A stretch of 64,000 nt of DNA from Acanthosepion esculentum (GCA_964036315.1 OZ038487.1:58930842-58994841); one strand, 5' to 3'; shown: positions 42,060 through 53,011, counted from the first letter of the stretch. Translations and numbers: made by a program. Notes: generated by a model from the letters alone, not told the origin.

Positions 42060-42445
42060 AAAAGAAATGTAGTTCTATAGAAGAATGCTGAGAATTGTAT
42101 GGACGGGGTGTGTAAACAAAGATCGAATTTTAACGAAAATGGTAAAGAAAACGGTTGCATATACTTACAATCAGAAGGAGACAGTTTACATTTCTGAGAC
42201 GTATAATGAGGAAGGGCGGCCCGGGTAATTCTAACACATGCAGGATATATCAAAGGGAAAAGGGACAGGAGGAGGCAGCGGACCACCTGCGTGATGGGTT
42301 TATGCGAATCAATATTAGAATGGCGCATGAGAGGGATCCTTTAAAAAAACACATTGTATAAGATTTACAAAGTCTAAAAAGTTGTGAAAAGCCATAATCG
42401 CAATATCTTGACGAGACACGTTACATCGGAGATGGTCGATGCACA
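42060..42445 (+). pseudogene. LINE-B fragment, decayed
   Basis: Shifting frames read FYRRMLRIVWTGCVNKDRIL, TKMVKKTVAYTYNQKETVYI and a GKRDRRRQRTTCVMG block matching the EGKRDRGRQR.TYL segment of LINE-B. No intact domain remains. Confidence 0.6.
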
Positions 42446-42895
42446 GGGATATAGGAGTTTATGACTAACTCATCATAAACGATGATTGTCCCAAACTAAC
42501 GTGAGAAACTGAATGTTCGGTTACATGTTTTGAGATGCAAAGTATGGTTCAACGCTCCATTAAATATGCAGAAATACGTCCGAAAGATAAAGACAGAAAC
42601 ATATTATTATGTGGAGCCAATAAACAAGCTTTGATTCTGGTTGTCGTTTCGTACGTATAAATACGTCTGGGAATAGCGTGGAGCATAGTATCCTGAAGGC
42701 TTTTGCAATCACCGGTCATCCGGTTGTTTACTTGTCGGCAGGAAGACGAAAGGGAATCGAGGCGTGCTGGGCAATTTCCTCACACTATAATTTAGCTAAT
42801 TGAGCCAATACTAGTTTCGAGGAAAGCGTTGATGTCATTATAGAAAACATCTCTAAATTCTGGCGAGCATCTTTAGGTGATTGCGTATAAAAATG

Positions 42896-42955
<60 letters not shown>

Positions 42956-42960
42956 TCAAG
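42446..42960. other. Unassigned stretch ending in (TA)n
   Basis: (TA)n occupies 42900-42954. The remainder shows no recognisable repeat or gene. Confidence 0.4.
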
Positions 42961-43129
42961 AACAGTATCTATCGGATGATTTTAACGTGGTGAACCGAAT
43001 GACATTACCAATTGCCAATACACTATTCATAGTTGTTTGTGCAAAATTCGCTTTTTTCAGAACTGACTCTCAAACAGAACAAATGATCAGTGAAAAACAA
43101 AAAGTAATTACTGCAATCTGTTGATATGA

Positions 43130-43425
43130 ACAGTTTCTGTTCAAGTTGCAAAACTGTTTCTTTTGTTCATGTGTGTGGAAAGATTAGGAACAGAAACATT
43201 AATAATGAGCAGGAAGATGAATGAGTAATTAGGAGGACAATAGTTAGCGATTGACATTGCATTTAAATTTTTGCAGATTAAACTTGGCTGGAAATCATGC
43301 TTCCGGAAGGGAGTTTCACAAGCTAGAATTGAATTATATCTAGCTAGGTCCACTTTAAATTGATGAGATCTCAATGCCAGTCTAGTATTACACTTAAGTT
43401 CAAAACTTCTAGGTACCATGACGAA
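43130..43425 (-). pseudogene. LINE-A 3' coding fragment
   Basis: The minus-strand frame reads MVPRSFELKCNTRLALRSHQ, FKVDLARYNSI, then ACETPFRKHDFQPSLICKN, with an internal deletion of the SRTSRLWNSLP block. Confidence 0.7.
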
Positions 43426-43465
43426 GATATATATATAGTGTTATTGTCCAATATCATCGCACCAC

Positions 43466-43745
43466 TGTTATGGTCCAAGGTTAGGACCAAGGAAGAACAA
43501 CACGAACACAAAAGTAGGAATAACAAATATATATTACAACAGAATAATAATACAAGAAGTTGAAGGTGATAGTATGACTGTCAGTCTAGTTTAGAGTGAA
43601 CTACTATTGTCTCGACTCACCCCGTCTCGACTCTTTCCACTTCGTTCTCGTCTCTCTTGGGAGGCGCAATCTTTATAGTGTCAGGAAGAGTTCATTGTCG
43701 TTACAGGCAAGTTCCCATAACATATAGTAACATTTCTGCCTTACA
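43466..43745 (-). mobile_element. Candidate solo LTR
   Basis: On the minus strand a 280-bp segment begins TGTAAGGCAGAAATGTTACT and ends TTGGACCATAACA, giving the TG...CA ends of an LTR. It contains CTATAAAGATTGCGCC, a TATA-like start region, and is followed on the minus strand by GTGGTGCGATGAT, which resembles the start of a gypsy-type internal region. No second LTR or gag-pol was found nearby. Confidence 0.4.
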
Positions 43746-44390
43746 TCTGGTGATACCGACTAAAAAACTAAAACTAAAATAACATCTTGTCATTTGTTGT
43801 GCTAAGTATCTTTTGACGGTTTACCATCACTCGTTTCCTCTGGCCTCACATCAATTTAAAAACTCAGGTTTCTGGTTGTTTCCAACTGCTTTTTTTTGGC
43901 TTTTACACGTCCTTAATTGAATGATATATGTATTATTTATTTTCTTAGGCTTTACACTGATCCTTATATATTCAATTATTTATGTATTTATATGTACGTG
44001 CTCGTTGGTATGTTTCTTTTTTGCACGAGCGGTATTCAAAGACTTTTTGTTCTTACCCCATCACGACTGTTCTCAGCGATGCTATTTACCCCGAATCTTG
44101 ACATACAGCCATTGAGACGTATCACATTACTTGAAATAGACTGTAAAGTATACAGCTTTGAAAATAGGAAAGAGAAAATTATAGTAACGAACCGTATTAT
44201 CACGATTTCCTAAAGACGAACACTCGTAACCACGGGACAAATAGCCAAAACAAACTTATCACAGTAGATAGAAACGCTGACGTCAAGGATTAAAAATAAA
44301 CGAACTATTTCCTTCCTTTTGCACCGCTTTATTCTAACAAAATATAATTTTAAAAAAGGCTTTCGGATTGATCGTGCGGCAGTCAAACAT
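43746..44390. other. Unassigned stretch
   Basis: Two overlapping frames of 64 and 98 residues (43917-44213) show no recognisable motif. Confidence 0.35.
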
Positions 44391-44394
44391 TTTC

Positions 44395-44897
44395 GGCTCG
44401 ATTTGTTCAGGCATCATACGGTTACCTCTTTATTACAGCAAGAAAAGTTATCTTTGCAACCATGAGACCCGTGTTTGAATCTAACTATTTTCGATTTGAC
44501 AAGAAGGTTACTTTTTGATATTATCAGGCTGTAGAGCTGACCCCATCGAGCAGTAGCTTTGGTAACTACCCGAAAAATACTACAGTTTGATCTAAGCCTT
44601 GTAAGTGAAATTAGATAGACGGAACTCTTTAGACGCCGTCGGTAGTTGAGCTAGCACGACGTCGGAAGTCATTATGTCCGAGGGTTTCAGAAGACTGGTC
44701 TTGCTCAGACTTTTCATCCCCTCGGATAATGCACAATCTTTCCCAGAAAGTGTAACTAATGTCCGCCCAGCATTGATACAGTATGAACTACAAATGACCG
44801 TTGAACACAAATGTGCCTGAACAGGCGTTTGCAATAGGGATTTGCTAGCATCCGACGCACACAGGCTTACTCGGATACGAGTGGCCAGTCATTACAG
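44395..44897 (+). mobile_element. tRNA-derived SINE (S2), diverged full-length copy
   Basis: The head keeps CCATGAGACCCGTGTTTGAA (B-box region). Body landmarks include GAGCTAGCACGACGTCGGAA, CTTTCCCAGAAAGTGTAACT, GCCTGAACAGGCGTTTGCAA and the end CGGATACGAGTGGCCAG, colinear with the 21.7-kb copy. Confidence 0.75.
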
Positions 44898-44899
44898 CA

Positions 44900-45435
44900 A
44901 GAAACCTAAATTTTACTCATCGGGGTAGTTTACTCCTATTTACCGACTGCAGCCGTATAGAAATTATTCCAAAATATCTTTTTGGAAATATGTTATTTGA
45001 TGCGAAATAATATTACCGATTTAAGTACAGACTTATTGTGAGGAATTCATTTCTGCTAACTTAATTTTCGTACTAAAACCATAATACAATAAATTTAAAT
45101 GGATTTTTTTTTAAACCTGACATTATTACTTAGGGCTATAAAAGTTATTTTTAGTGGGTACATGTGTGTATGTTAAGCGGTTAGATCAATTCCAATCTGC
45201 CTATATCCACTCAAAATAAGGATTAAAAAAAATTCTGTGTAAGAAAAAAATATCTGGAGAGTAACAGGACATGAGTGATTATGGCTCTCTACAATTTCCT
45301 CTTTATTGTAGTGCTTAATAAAGTTTATCTTTTTGCTCTCCCTCCCAAACCCCGCCATCTATTCGCTCAAGATCGGCATGTAAGCTATGCGTCATTTTTC
45401 TATGTCCCTCCAGGCTTCTATCTGCCCGAGGAATA
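44900..45435. other. Unassigned stretch
   Basis: AT-rich, no features recognised. Confidence 0.35.
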
Positions 45436-45439
45436 TCTG

Positions 45440-45835
45440 ATTTCCCAAGCCCTCACTCCTTAGTATGTACCATAGACATTTCAACTGTCTATTCCTGATG
45501 CTAAGTATAAGTATCCTTTTTGTTTCGACTATCTATAGAACTTCGTATTTGACCACATGTCCGGTTAATGGTATTCTCAGTATCCTTCTGTATAACTAAT
45601 TTTCTGTTGTTTCAAGTCTCTTCCTCCTATTCGAGGCGAGTGTCCAGCATTCACTGCCATATGGGAGGATTGATATCGCCTTACAGTTTTAGTTTTTTCT
45701 TCTTTGTTTCCAATTGTTTTATTTTCTATTGCTTAATACCCGGATTACGTTTTGGAATGCATCTTTGGCTATCCCAGTGCGCACTTGGACTTCAATGTTG
45801 AACTTTCAGTCCTTTCTTAAGCAACTCCTCAGATA
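45440..45835 (-). pseudogene. LINE-B fragment
   Basis: The minus strand reads LPYGSECWTLASNRRKRLET, YRRILRIPLTGHVVKYEVL and ETKRILILSIRNRQLKCLW, the post-palm region of LINE-B, with stops. Upstream on the same strand an IAKDAFQN block is just visible. Confidence 0.7.
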
Positions 45836-45954
45836 TTTAAATTGGACCTATTTGCTAGACTCACAAAATCTGTCTATATCTCTGAAATGAGGTATTGTAA
45901 CTATTTACACTATTTACATTGTTCGAACTGTTGTCCTTATCTTTATTGTCATAT

Positions 45955-46010
45955 TGACGACTTTTCCACCGTTGTACGCTCTGGCCTTCGTCAGGTGTTA
46001 TACGTTGGAA
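45955..46010 (-). other. Degenerate hammerhead-like core
   Basis: The minus strand reads ACCTGACGAAGGCC, a variable loop, then GTGGAAAAGTC. CUGACGA and GAAA are present, but stems are poor. Considered a relic. Confidence 0.3.
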
Positions 46011-46014
46011 TTTA

Positions 46015-46790
46015 GAACCGAAACCCTTCTTTTTCAGCAAATACACATGTCCCAGTTGATAAAAAAAGCATTTTTGAAGTAATCCAGTGACTTGATCCAA
46101 AGAGTTGTGAGTTCAATATCTGGCCACCGCAGGAGGTGAACAAAAGCTTGAAGTTACTAAAGGGAAATAACTAAAAACTGAGATATACAGAAAAGGCATG
46201 ACGTATGAAACTAGAACAATCTACTTCCGGTGGAACAAATAATGTGTTCGGCTAAAAAAATCCGACGTATATCACCTGTAAAAAGTTCGAAGCGTACGCA
46301 GGCCGAAATGTCCTGAATATGACAATGATGGAGGCAATAGTCTGAACAATGTAAGTAGTGATAATTAACTCACAAAATGTTAATCATTTGTCAGACGAGA
46401 CTAATGAAGTAACAATATGTAGTAACCAGTACGCTAACTGGCGAGACTTGCTCCAGAAGCAAGTATGACGATGGATAGGTAACAAAGCCAGCATCACCTG
46501 CCTCCTACAATACCAATATACAGTCAGATTTCTTTATAACGTAGTCACACCTCATGTATTCATTTCCAACACCAAGAGGCTCTTTTCTTGTTTAACAATA
46601 GCGAATTGAAAGGTAGAGACACTCCTTAGGTTCATAAAATTAGGTTCATAAAATTTTATTAAACTTTTCCCAGATGTGACTAATGCTGAGAAGTTCAGTA
46701 ACGGTAGATGCATTGAAAGTGCTAGAGAAAAGATTATTGTTCAAGAAATAAGTAGAAAACACATCTAAAGAAATTGACCCATATACAGAA
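46015..46790. other. Unassigned stretch
   Basis: A 14-bp direct repeat, AGGTTCATAAAATT, occurs in tandem near 46628-46655. No gene or named repeat was recognised. Confidence 0.35.
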
Positions 46791-46799
46791 ATAAATCAA

Positions 46800-47080
46800 A
46801 TCTGGCAGTAGAAAAATCGAACGCGATTCTATTCAAAATCTCTTTCACAATTTTGCACTGCTTTCTCCCAGGAGACTCAATCTCGAGTCAGGTTTCCCGA
46901 GCCATTTTGCCTAACTAATGCCTTCTGCGTTCAGGTCATCCTGAAGTCTTTATACGTTAATTTGGGTTTCTCTATTAGCTTTTCTCCTTCGGGCAACTCA
47001 CCGTACAGAATCTGCTGAAGGATCCCATGGTCATTCATCCCAAACCGTGCTGAAGTACCAAAGACACTACACTGGTAGAC
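46800..47080 (-). pseudogene. LINE-C C-terminal fragment
   Basis: The minus strand encodes RFGMNDHGILQQILYGELPE, GEKLIEKPKLTYKDFRMT and VSWEKAVQNCERDFE, matching the common C-terminal motif GHV.RM.D.RIP...LYGEL..G.R..GRP..RYKD of a third LINE family, seen also at 60.2-61.3 kb. Confidence 0.65.
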
Positions 47081-47357
47081 TGAATGCATTTGGTGATAAA
47101 GACGACAGACAAGGAACTGCGTTTAATATTTTTACTTTCGTCGTTGCCTGCCGGGTCATATAATTTAATAATCGTGTATTTGGGAAGTAATCCCTCTTTT
47201 ATACATGTTTCATTAAAAAAAAAAAAAAAACAAACAAACAAAATAAACGGCAAAGGAACCACGGTTAAGTTTTTTTTCCCTTGTTAGCTACCGGGTCATG
47301 TAATTTAATTATTGTGTATTAAATTAATTGATTTCCGCCCAAATACACAATTGGTAT

Positions 47358-47783
47358 CCGTCCTGTGTAAGACGATAAATTACATCCACGTTCTGGGTAA
47401 GACGATAAACCTACATCCAACAAAAAGACCTTTGATCAGGAGGTTTTGGGAAACATGCAACCACCTCTTAATTGCTGGTTTTCTCAGCTTCACCTAGGCC
47501 CGGTATGGTAGCACCTTTCAGTGTCTCAGCTTTGGACAAATAGCTAACTTTCCAAAAGGGGTCAGAAAACTATGAAAGTATAAAATACTTTTATCAAAAA
47601 TATTAACATCAGTATATTTTTGAAACAGATATATATTACCAACAACAAGTTTTTGAAAAAAGTGTATTGCCAGTAATACATTTTTTGAAAAATATTACAA
47701 ACAATACATTTTTGAGGGGTGGGGAGAAAACTGTCTGCATTAAATAATCCATTGAAGTGGATATGCTGTAAACTAAACCAAAC
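47358..47783 (+). mobile_element. SINE-X copy 3
   Basis: A perfect 12-bp target duplication CACAATTGGTAT flanks it (47346-47357 and 47784-47795). It begins CCGTCCTGTGTAAGACGATA, repeats the GTAAGACGATAAA motif twice in the head, contains GATCAGGAGGTTTTGG and CGGTATGGTAGCACC, and ends ACTAAACCAAAC. Confidence 0.85.
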
Positions 47784-47804
47784 CACAATTGGTATGCTCA
47801 AGTA

Positions 47805-47990
47805 GTCAACCATCAAGTTACTGACCAGGCACGACGTTGCTTAACTTCAGTGAACATATGGGAACGGGTTTCAAAGTAATGTGGCCATCAGCCGTGAATA
47901 TTGTGTGAGAGAGAGTGGGTTTTGTCATCAAGGGAGTGTTAGAAAGACCAATGCTTGTTTTCAGCGCACGCGTAACAAACAAGTAGATAT
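47805..47990 (-). repeat. 5S-derived fragment with adjoining repeat body
   Basis: On the minus strand 47875-47805 reads CCCGTTCCCATATGTTCACT, GAAGTTAAGCAACGTCGTGC and CTGGTCAGTAACTTGATGG, which is 5S rRNA-like. The adjacent 47888-47990 block matches 27590-27745, so both may belong to one 5S-headed element. Confidence 0.65.
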
Positions 47991-47999
47991 AAGAACGTG

Positions 48000-48240
48000 A
48001 AGTGTAGTTATTGTGCTAAATCTTTTCCGGTAGAGTATTAGTGTTGAAGGCTCATATGATGGCCTTGTAATTTCTTTTTGGATACTAGCTGCTTAGTGAC
48101 GACAGTAGAGCGACAAGCTCGGAGTTGCAAGAAAAATCAATTTATATTATGCTGTAAATAGTGCAAGCTTGAAATGCTAATTACTTTACAAGGATGAGTC
48201 ACCTAATTCTCTTTGTGTATTAGTCGATAAGTAACAGTAT
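48000..48240. other. Unassigned stretch
   Basis: Nothing recognised. Confidence 0.35.
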
Positions 48241-48242
48241 CA

Positions 48243-48316
48243 TTATATATATATATGTGTGTGTGTGTGTGTGATCGTGTGTGTGTGCGCATGTATTTAT
48301 CTACACAAGCAAATTC

Positions 48317-48377
<61 letters not shown>
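48243..48377. repeat. (TA)n and (GT)n microsatellites
   Basis: TA and GT runs at 48243-48292 and a (TA)n array at 48319-48377; the latter is the reversed 3' tail of the adjoining SINE. Confidence 0.9.
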
Positions 48378-48380
<3 letters not shown>

Positions 48381-48515
48381 ATTCGGAGACAATACTGTTT
48401 CACTGTATCACAGCTCCTCAGTGCGACTAGACAACTTAATGCCTCAAGCCAGGATCGAAACACAACCGATTTGGTGTCAGTCAGAGCTTCTACCACTGAG
48501 TCATCTTCACTCGAG
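48378..48515 (-). mobile_element. tRNA-derived SINE (S3) with (TA)n tail
   Basis: On the minus strand the head GACTCAGTGGTAGAAGCTCT is an A-box-like start and GTTTCGATCCTGGC a B box. The tail reads GTCTAGTCGCACTGAGGAGC, CTGTGATACAGTGAAACAG and continues into (TA)n. It aligns with the two S3 copies at 51.5-51.9 kb. Confidence 0.75.
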
Positions 48516-48539
48516 AGAACGAGTCAGCCAAATCTAGCG

Positions 48540-48922
48540 TATTATTTTTATGGCATGAAAATTGACCTTATGCATGAAAGAAACTTTCGCAGCTGTGGGT
48601 TGACCTCGACGTAAACATTTATATTTACATACGCTCTATCCCTGATATTGAGCACTTTAACCCATAAATATATCATACCTTCAAATTATATTTGTATCAT
48701 ATATCACTAGTGATTTATAAAGGAGGCCGCATATGGAACAAGAATGAGGATTGTGGGATGAGAACACTCTTAGATTGGGTGGCCTTTTAGATCTTGCTCT
48801 CGCTTCTTGAAGACGATTCAGACTAGTAGATTGAAAACCTCTGAGTCCATTAAAATACGTTGATTTCCATTCTACTCGCTCCAAGTCTAAACGCTCGAGG
48901 CTGTTATGAGCTCTATTGACAG

Positions 48923-48925
<3 letters not shown>
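48540..48925. other. Unassigned stretch
   Basis: No repeat family or gene recognised. Confidence 0.35.
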
Positions 48926-48926
<1 letters not shown>

Positions 48927-48999
<73 letters not shown>

Positions 49000-49012
49000 G
49001 TATATATATATG
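48927..49012. repeat. (TA)n microsatellite
   Basis: About 40 TA units with two GT interruptions near the 3' end. Confidence 0.95.
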
Positions 49013-49410
49013 ATGAGTACGTGGCCGAGTTAGAATGTTCGCGTTCTACATTAATACCCGGGTCGACTTGTCAGGATCGTGTTTTCTTGATGTTCTTAGT
49101 TTCCAGGGTACGACACGTTTGGAAAGAGTATAAAAACTGTTACAATTTTTTACCCACACCATGTGTCGACTATTTGTGATCGATCGATGAATTTTTCAAC
49201 ACGAATTACGAAGTGGCTAGAGTTGGAGCGTATTGCATTGTTCAGACTCTGTTGTTCTGGATAGATATAGCGGTCTTTCCCAGAAACTCTAAGGTTCATT
49301 TAGCATAGCTGCAGTATTAATTACGGCTTCTGTGCGTGTTGAACAAACATAAAAGCACGTGAGCGGGCGTCTGCAACATCCATACTCGGATAGGAGTAGC
49401 CAACATTTAC
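49013..49410 (+). mobile_element. tRNA-derived SINE (S2), shortened copy
   Basis: It starts TACGTGGCCGAGTTAGAATG (A-box region), has CCCGGGTCGACTTGTCAGGA, GACACGTTTGGAAAGAGTAT, CTTTCCCAGAAACTCTAAGG, CACGTGAGCGGGCGTCTGCA and ends CGGATAGGAGTAGCCA. Relative to the 21.7-kb copy several internal parts are lost. Confidence 0.7.
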
Positions 49411-49723
49411 ATATGTATCTAGCGTTCCCCTTGGATTCGAAAATTCGCTTTCGGAAATTTTGGATTCCAAAATTCGCTTGAGGATGAAACAGAACTAGTT
49501 ACTTTAATGTCATTTAATTCTATAATTGAATTTGAAGTTTTTAGCTTCTGTTTTTGAAACATGGTAATTCCTATGTAGCAATGGAATCATATTTTTAAAA
49601 AATAATTATAATATAGGCTTTCCTTGTGTATCGAGCACTGTTTTTTTTTAAAATAAAAATACTAAAGAACTTTGGATTATTAACCTAACGGTTCTTTCCT
49701 ATTTTTCAATATATTTACCCCCA

Positions 49724-49727
<4 letters not shown>
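49411..49727. other. AT-rich stretch, nothing recognised
   Basis: Nothing recognised beyond a short direct repeat, GGATTC(G/C)AAAATTCGCTT, near 49433-49470. Confidence 0.4.

Positions 49728-49799
<72 letters not shown>
49728..49799. repeat. (CA)n-(TA)n microsatellite
   Basis: CA units (49728-49766) pass directly into TA units (49767-49799). Confidence 0.95.
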
Positions 49800-49802
<3 letters not shown>

Positions 49803-50060
49803 GGATTGATGTGAGCTTGTGACCCTGTGTTTCACGCTACTGCGATCATTTGACCAAATGTTTAATTTTTGAAATGTTCGATTTATTTATGGTTGCGTAT
49901 ATCGGTGTTTTATGGCAGCAGCTAACACAAACATAAACATATACGCACAGTGTCGAACTGGGCGTATTTGCGCGTCCATGTGTCTTTGCGTGCATACGTA
50001 TGCAATTGGTCGCTGTATTCAATGTTGGATTGTGTTGCACAGACAGTGAGTCTATTTTGT
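49800..50060 (-). repeat. Copy of the 28.87-kb repeat with hammerhead relic
   Basis: TAGTTGGATTGATGTGAGCT and ATTTATGGTTGCGTATATCG match 28872-29000 in order, again directly after (TA)n. The minus-strand hammerhead-like core (49813-49860) has CGC/GCG stem II, GAAAC and GTC, but CUGAUGA has become CAAATGA and stem I no longer pairs. Confidence 0.6.
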
Positions 50061-50345
50061 TAGCGAAATAATGTTTTCTCGCTCACATATATAAACGTAT
50101 GCATGCGCGTTCGCACACCTTCTATCCGTCTGTTTTTTTTATTATCTTAAGATGGGGTCTGTGTACGACTATGGTAGGTAAAATTGTTATTATTTTAAAT
50201 TTATTAATGCTGTTTTATTGTTATTTCAAAGCTGGTTATTTACTTGTTTTTGGCGAGTGCACTTACGAAAATGTAGAAACTCCAATTTATAATACTTACT
50301 GGTATTTATGTGGTAGTATTAATTTTGCTTGGTCTGAAAAGAAAG

Positions 50346-50435
50346 CATAATTGTGGACTAATTTGGTAATGATAATTGTGGTACGGTAGTAATTGTGGAC
50401 TAATGCGGCAATGGTAATTGTAGTGCGTTAATAAT
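50346..50435 (+). repeat. Two-copy minisatellite, about 41 bp
   Basis: ATAATTGTGGACTAAT..GG.AATG.TAATTGT is repeated twice with few changes; further TAATTGT or GATAATAA motifs continue to 50530. Confidence 0.7.
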
Positions 50436-50599
50436 GGTGGGGAGTGGGTGGTGATAATAACAATTGTAGCAGCAAACAGTTCGGCTAAAATTGTCGTAAT
50501 GGTGGTGAAATGATAATAACAACCATTATAATTATTATGATGGTAGTTTGAATTTTTAAATAATTGATGGTGTGATGGTGTCAGAGCCTTTTCTTTTCC

Positions 50600-51016
50600 T
50601 GTTCATAGGGTCAATGGTGGTTTATTTTTATCTTTTATCCGCTTAGTATAAATTGTGATAATAGGTATTTTTTCATGTCTGCATTTAGAAATTATTTCAG
50701 ATCTTATATTTAGTAATTTCTTTTTTGAGGTATGAGAAATTATTGCTATCGTTTCGTGTAGGCAAATTAGGCATTTATTTGTAATGTTGTTGTAGGCAGG
50801 TGCGTTTTGCAATATTTCTCAGCTTATTCTTGGTGTAATATTTCTGTTTTTAGTTGTCATATGAATGTGGATAGTGCAGTGCTGTTTGAGTATTTTCTGT
50901 CGGAGAATAAGAAGTCGTGGTTGCGTTTTCTTTTCTTGAAATGTCCCTTAGTGGCACCGATGTAGTACATTGTGCTGTTGTTTTCACTTACTTTGCTTTT
51001 ATATATTATACCCGTT

Positions 51017-51073
<57 letters not shown>

Positions 51074-51100
51074 CATGTTTTTTTATGTTCTACCGACAAG
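50600..51100 (-). pseudogene. Penelope-like GIY-YIG endonuclease, interrupted by (TA)n
   Basis: The minus strand encodes TYKTGIIYKSKVSENNSTMY, YIGATKGHFKKRKRNHDFLF and SDRKYSNSTALSTFIW, then, after a frameshift, RISWEILQNAPAYNNITNKC, LICLHETIAIIS and KKLLNIRSEIISKCRHE. These are the GIY-YIG motif, the R....H catalytic helix and the zinc-binding-like C..C region of PLE endonucleases. A (TA)n array (51027-51070) sits immediately 5' of the GIY strand within the frame. No RT was found upstream on this strand. Confidence 0.85.
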
Positions 51101-51499
51101 AAGTTTCATATTTTTGAATAAGTTCTTGTATATCAGGATCAAAATTGCCAATAAACTTTTCGAACTTCCTGTTTTTTTTGCTTCATTCATTAATTTCGAC
51201 TCTGTGATTACCAAGTGTTATTATTATAATGGAAAAGAAACAACGAAAGTTTAATAAAATATACATAAATAATAAATAAAATAATCCGAACATTCAATTA
51301 AATGTAAAAATATAATTCATCACGATATAGCCGAAAGCGCTCGGACATACAAAATATTTGGACAATTTCTATATAATTTACGTTCGGAAAAAATTTCTAG
51401 ATACACATGAAAAATTAAACAAAAAGAATTAACCGTAGTACCTTATCAGTCGTGTTAAATAAAATTTGTATATAGGAAACGTTAAACCTCCTCTCTGCC

Positions 51500-51630
51500 G
51501 CGCGACGATAGCCTAACGGTAGAATCTCTGATTGAAACCGGTTTCGATCCCGGCTTGAAGCAATCGGACGTCTAGCCACACTGAAAAGCTGTGATCCAGC
51601 GAAACAGTCTGTCTTGATGACAGTATATAT
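51500..51630 (+). mobile_element. tRNA-derived SINE (S3), copy with intact boxes
   Basis: GCGACGATAGCCTAACGGTA (A box) and CGGTTTCGATCCCGGC (B box) head the element, followed by GACGTCTAGCCACACTGAAA, GCTGTGATCCAGCGAAACAG and TCTGTCTTGATGACAG, then a TA-rich tail. Confidence 0.8.
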
Positions 51631-51771
51631 GCTCTAGGGAAATCAGGTTGAGCTCTCTTGAGAAAAGGGTAAATTTAAAAGCTATTAACGCATTGCTCTT
51701 CAATCGAATTAAATTGAGCTCTCCGGGCCACTGAAGTATTTCGCATAGAAAAGGTTAAAATTCCCCTTCCT

Positions 51772-51912
51772 TCCTAGGCTATCGTCACACGAGAGCCTAA
51801 ATGTAGAATCTCTGACTGATGCCAAATCAGTTGGGTTTCGATTGAAGCAATCAAACGTCTAGCCACACTGATAAGCTGTTATACAGCGAAACTGTCTGTC
51901 TGTGGATGAATT
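51772..51912 (+). mobile_element. tRNA-derived SINE (S3), second copy
   Basis: It follows the previous copy by about 150 bp in the same orientation. AGAGCCTAAATGTAGAATCT and GTTGGGTTTCGATTG mark the boxes; the tail GCGAAACTGTCTGTCTGTGG is intact. Confidence 0.75.
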
Positions 51913-52139
51913 CGGTAATAAATTTATTTCAACAGATAAGTTTTTAATATCGGCCTCATCAGACTGAAATTACAAATATTAAATTTATCTAGACAATATA
52001 CTAAAAATATTTAAAATTAAATCACAAGAGAACAGGAATTAAATGCCTAAATTACTTAAAGTCAGGAGTGGGGAAAAGAGAAAGAAGAAAGATGTCAGCA
52101 CAATGAACAGGTGTACGAGGGGTTATCCTTACCACTTAT

Positions 52140-52222
52140 GGATATGATATTATTATCTATATATATATGAAATTTATTTTAATCCTTTATGAGCTTCTCA
52201 GTCTTAGCTATCATTAATGATG

Positions 52223-52309
<87 letters not shown>

Positions 52310-52359
52310 CTGTCTGTGCGTGTGCGCGTGTATGTGCGAAGGCTTGAAATAAAGGTCTA

Positions 52360-52416
<57 letters not shown>

Positions 52417-52420
52417 GATA
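52140..52420. repeat. (TA)n-(GT)n and (CA)n microsatellites
   Basis: (TA)n 52226-52285 passes into (GT)n to about 52310; (CA)n occupies 52362-52412. Confidence 0.95.
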
Positions 52421-52439
52421 TATTATTCCAAAATAATTT

Positions 52440-52996
52440 TCCAACTTATTCTACCCTGAAGTAACAAAGTGCCTCACAGGTTTCACTTACGATTTTATTT
52501 TCAAGTCTTTTTTCACTGCTTTTTGTAATGTCATATCTGAAACTCCTCTCTCACGTGCCAAAGGTCATATGAATTGAGTTGGATATTTTCTAATTAATCT
52601 CTTTAGCTATGTTGAAATGATGATCCCTCTTCCTGTTGTGACCTCCTAATCCAGTTTACTATTTTTTTCTTTTTAAACTTATTCACAGTTCTCTTGATGT
52701 TTATTGAATGGACTTTGAAGATGGAAAAGTATGAATGTTGGTACCATTACTGAAGGCCTGAATGATCTTAGTTGGGAAGACATATTGGGGCTGACACAAA
52801 ATGAATTTAACCTGTCTGCTTTCTAGCTGAATAACTCAAATGGCTTTTTCGTACAAAAAATTGTGTCAAGATAGCTAAAAGTATTATCTGAAAACCTGGG
52901 AAAAAGGAACTCAATTAGTTTACTGATTTTTTTTTAAGATATTAAACATTTTATGTAATTAATAATTATGCTGTTACACGATTTGTACCATTTTGC
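52440..52996 (-). pseudogene. Possible Tc1/mariner-type element remnant
   Basis: The right edge carries TIR-like GCCGTTACACCCTG before TA. Shifting minus-strand frames resemble an HTH region (INIKRTVNKFKKKK, then HHFNIAKEIN.KISNSIHMTF and RSFRYDITKSSEKRLENKIV). No left TIR and no catalytic domain were seen, so assignment is weak. Confidence 0.35.
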
Positions 52997-53009
52997 CGTT
53001 ACACCCTGT

Positions 53010-53011
<2 letters not shown>

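Noticed and set aside
43917..44213. 98-residue frame with hydrophobic start
   Set aside because: No recognisable domain and an overlapping frame of similar quality; likely chance.
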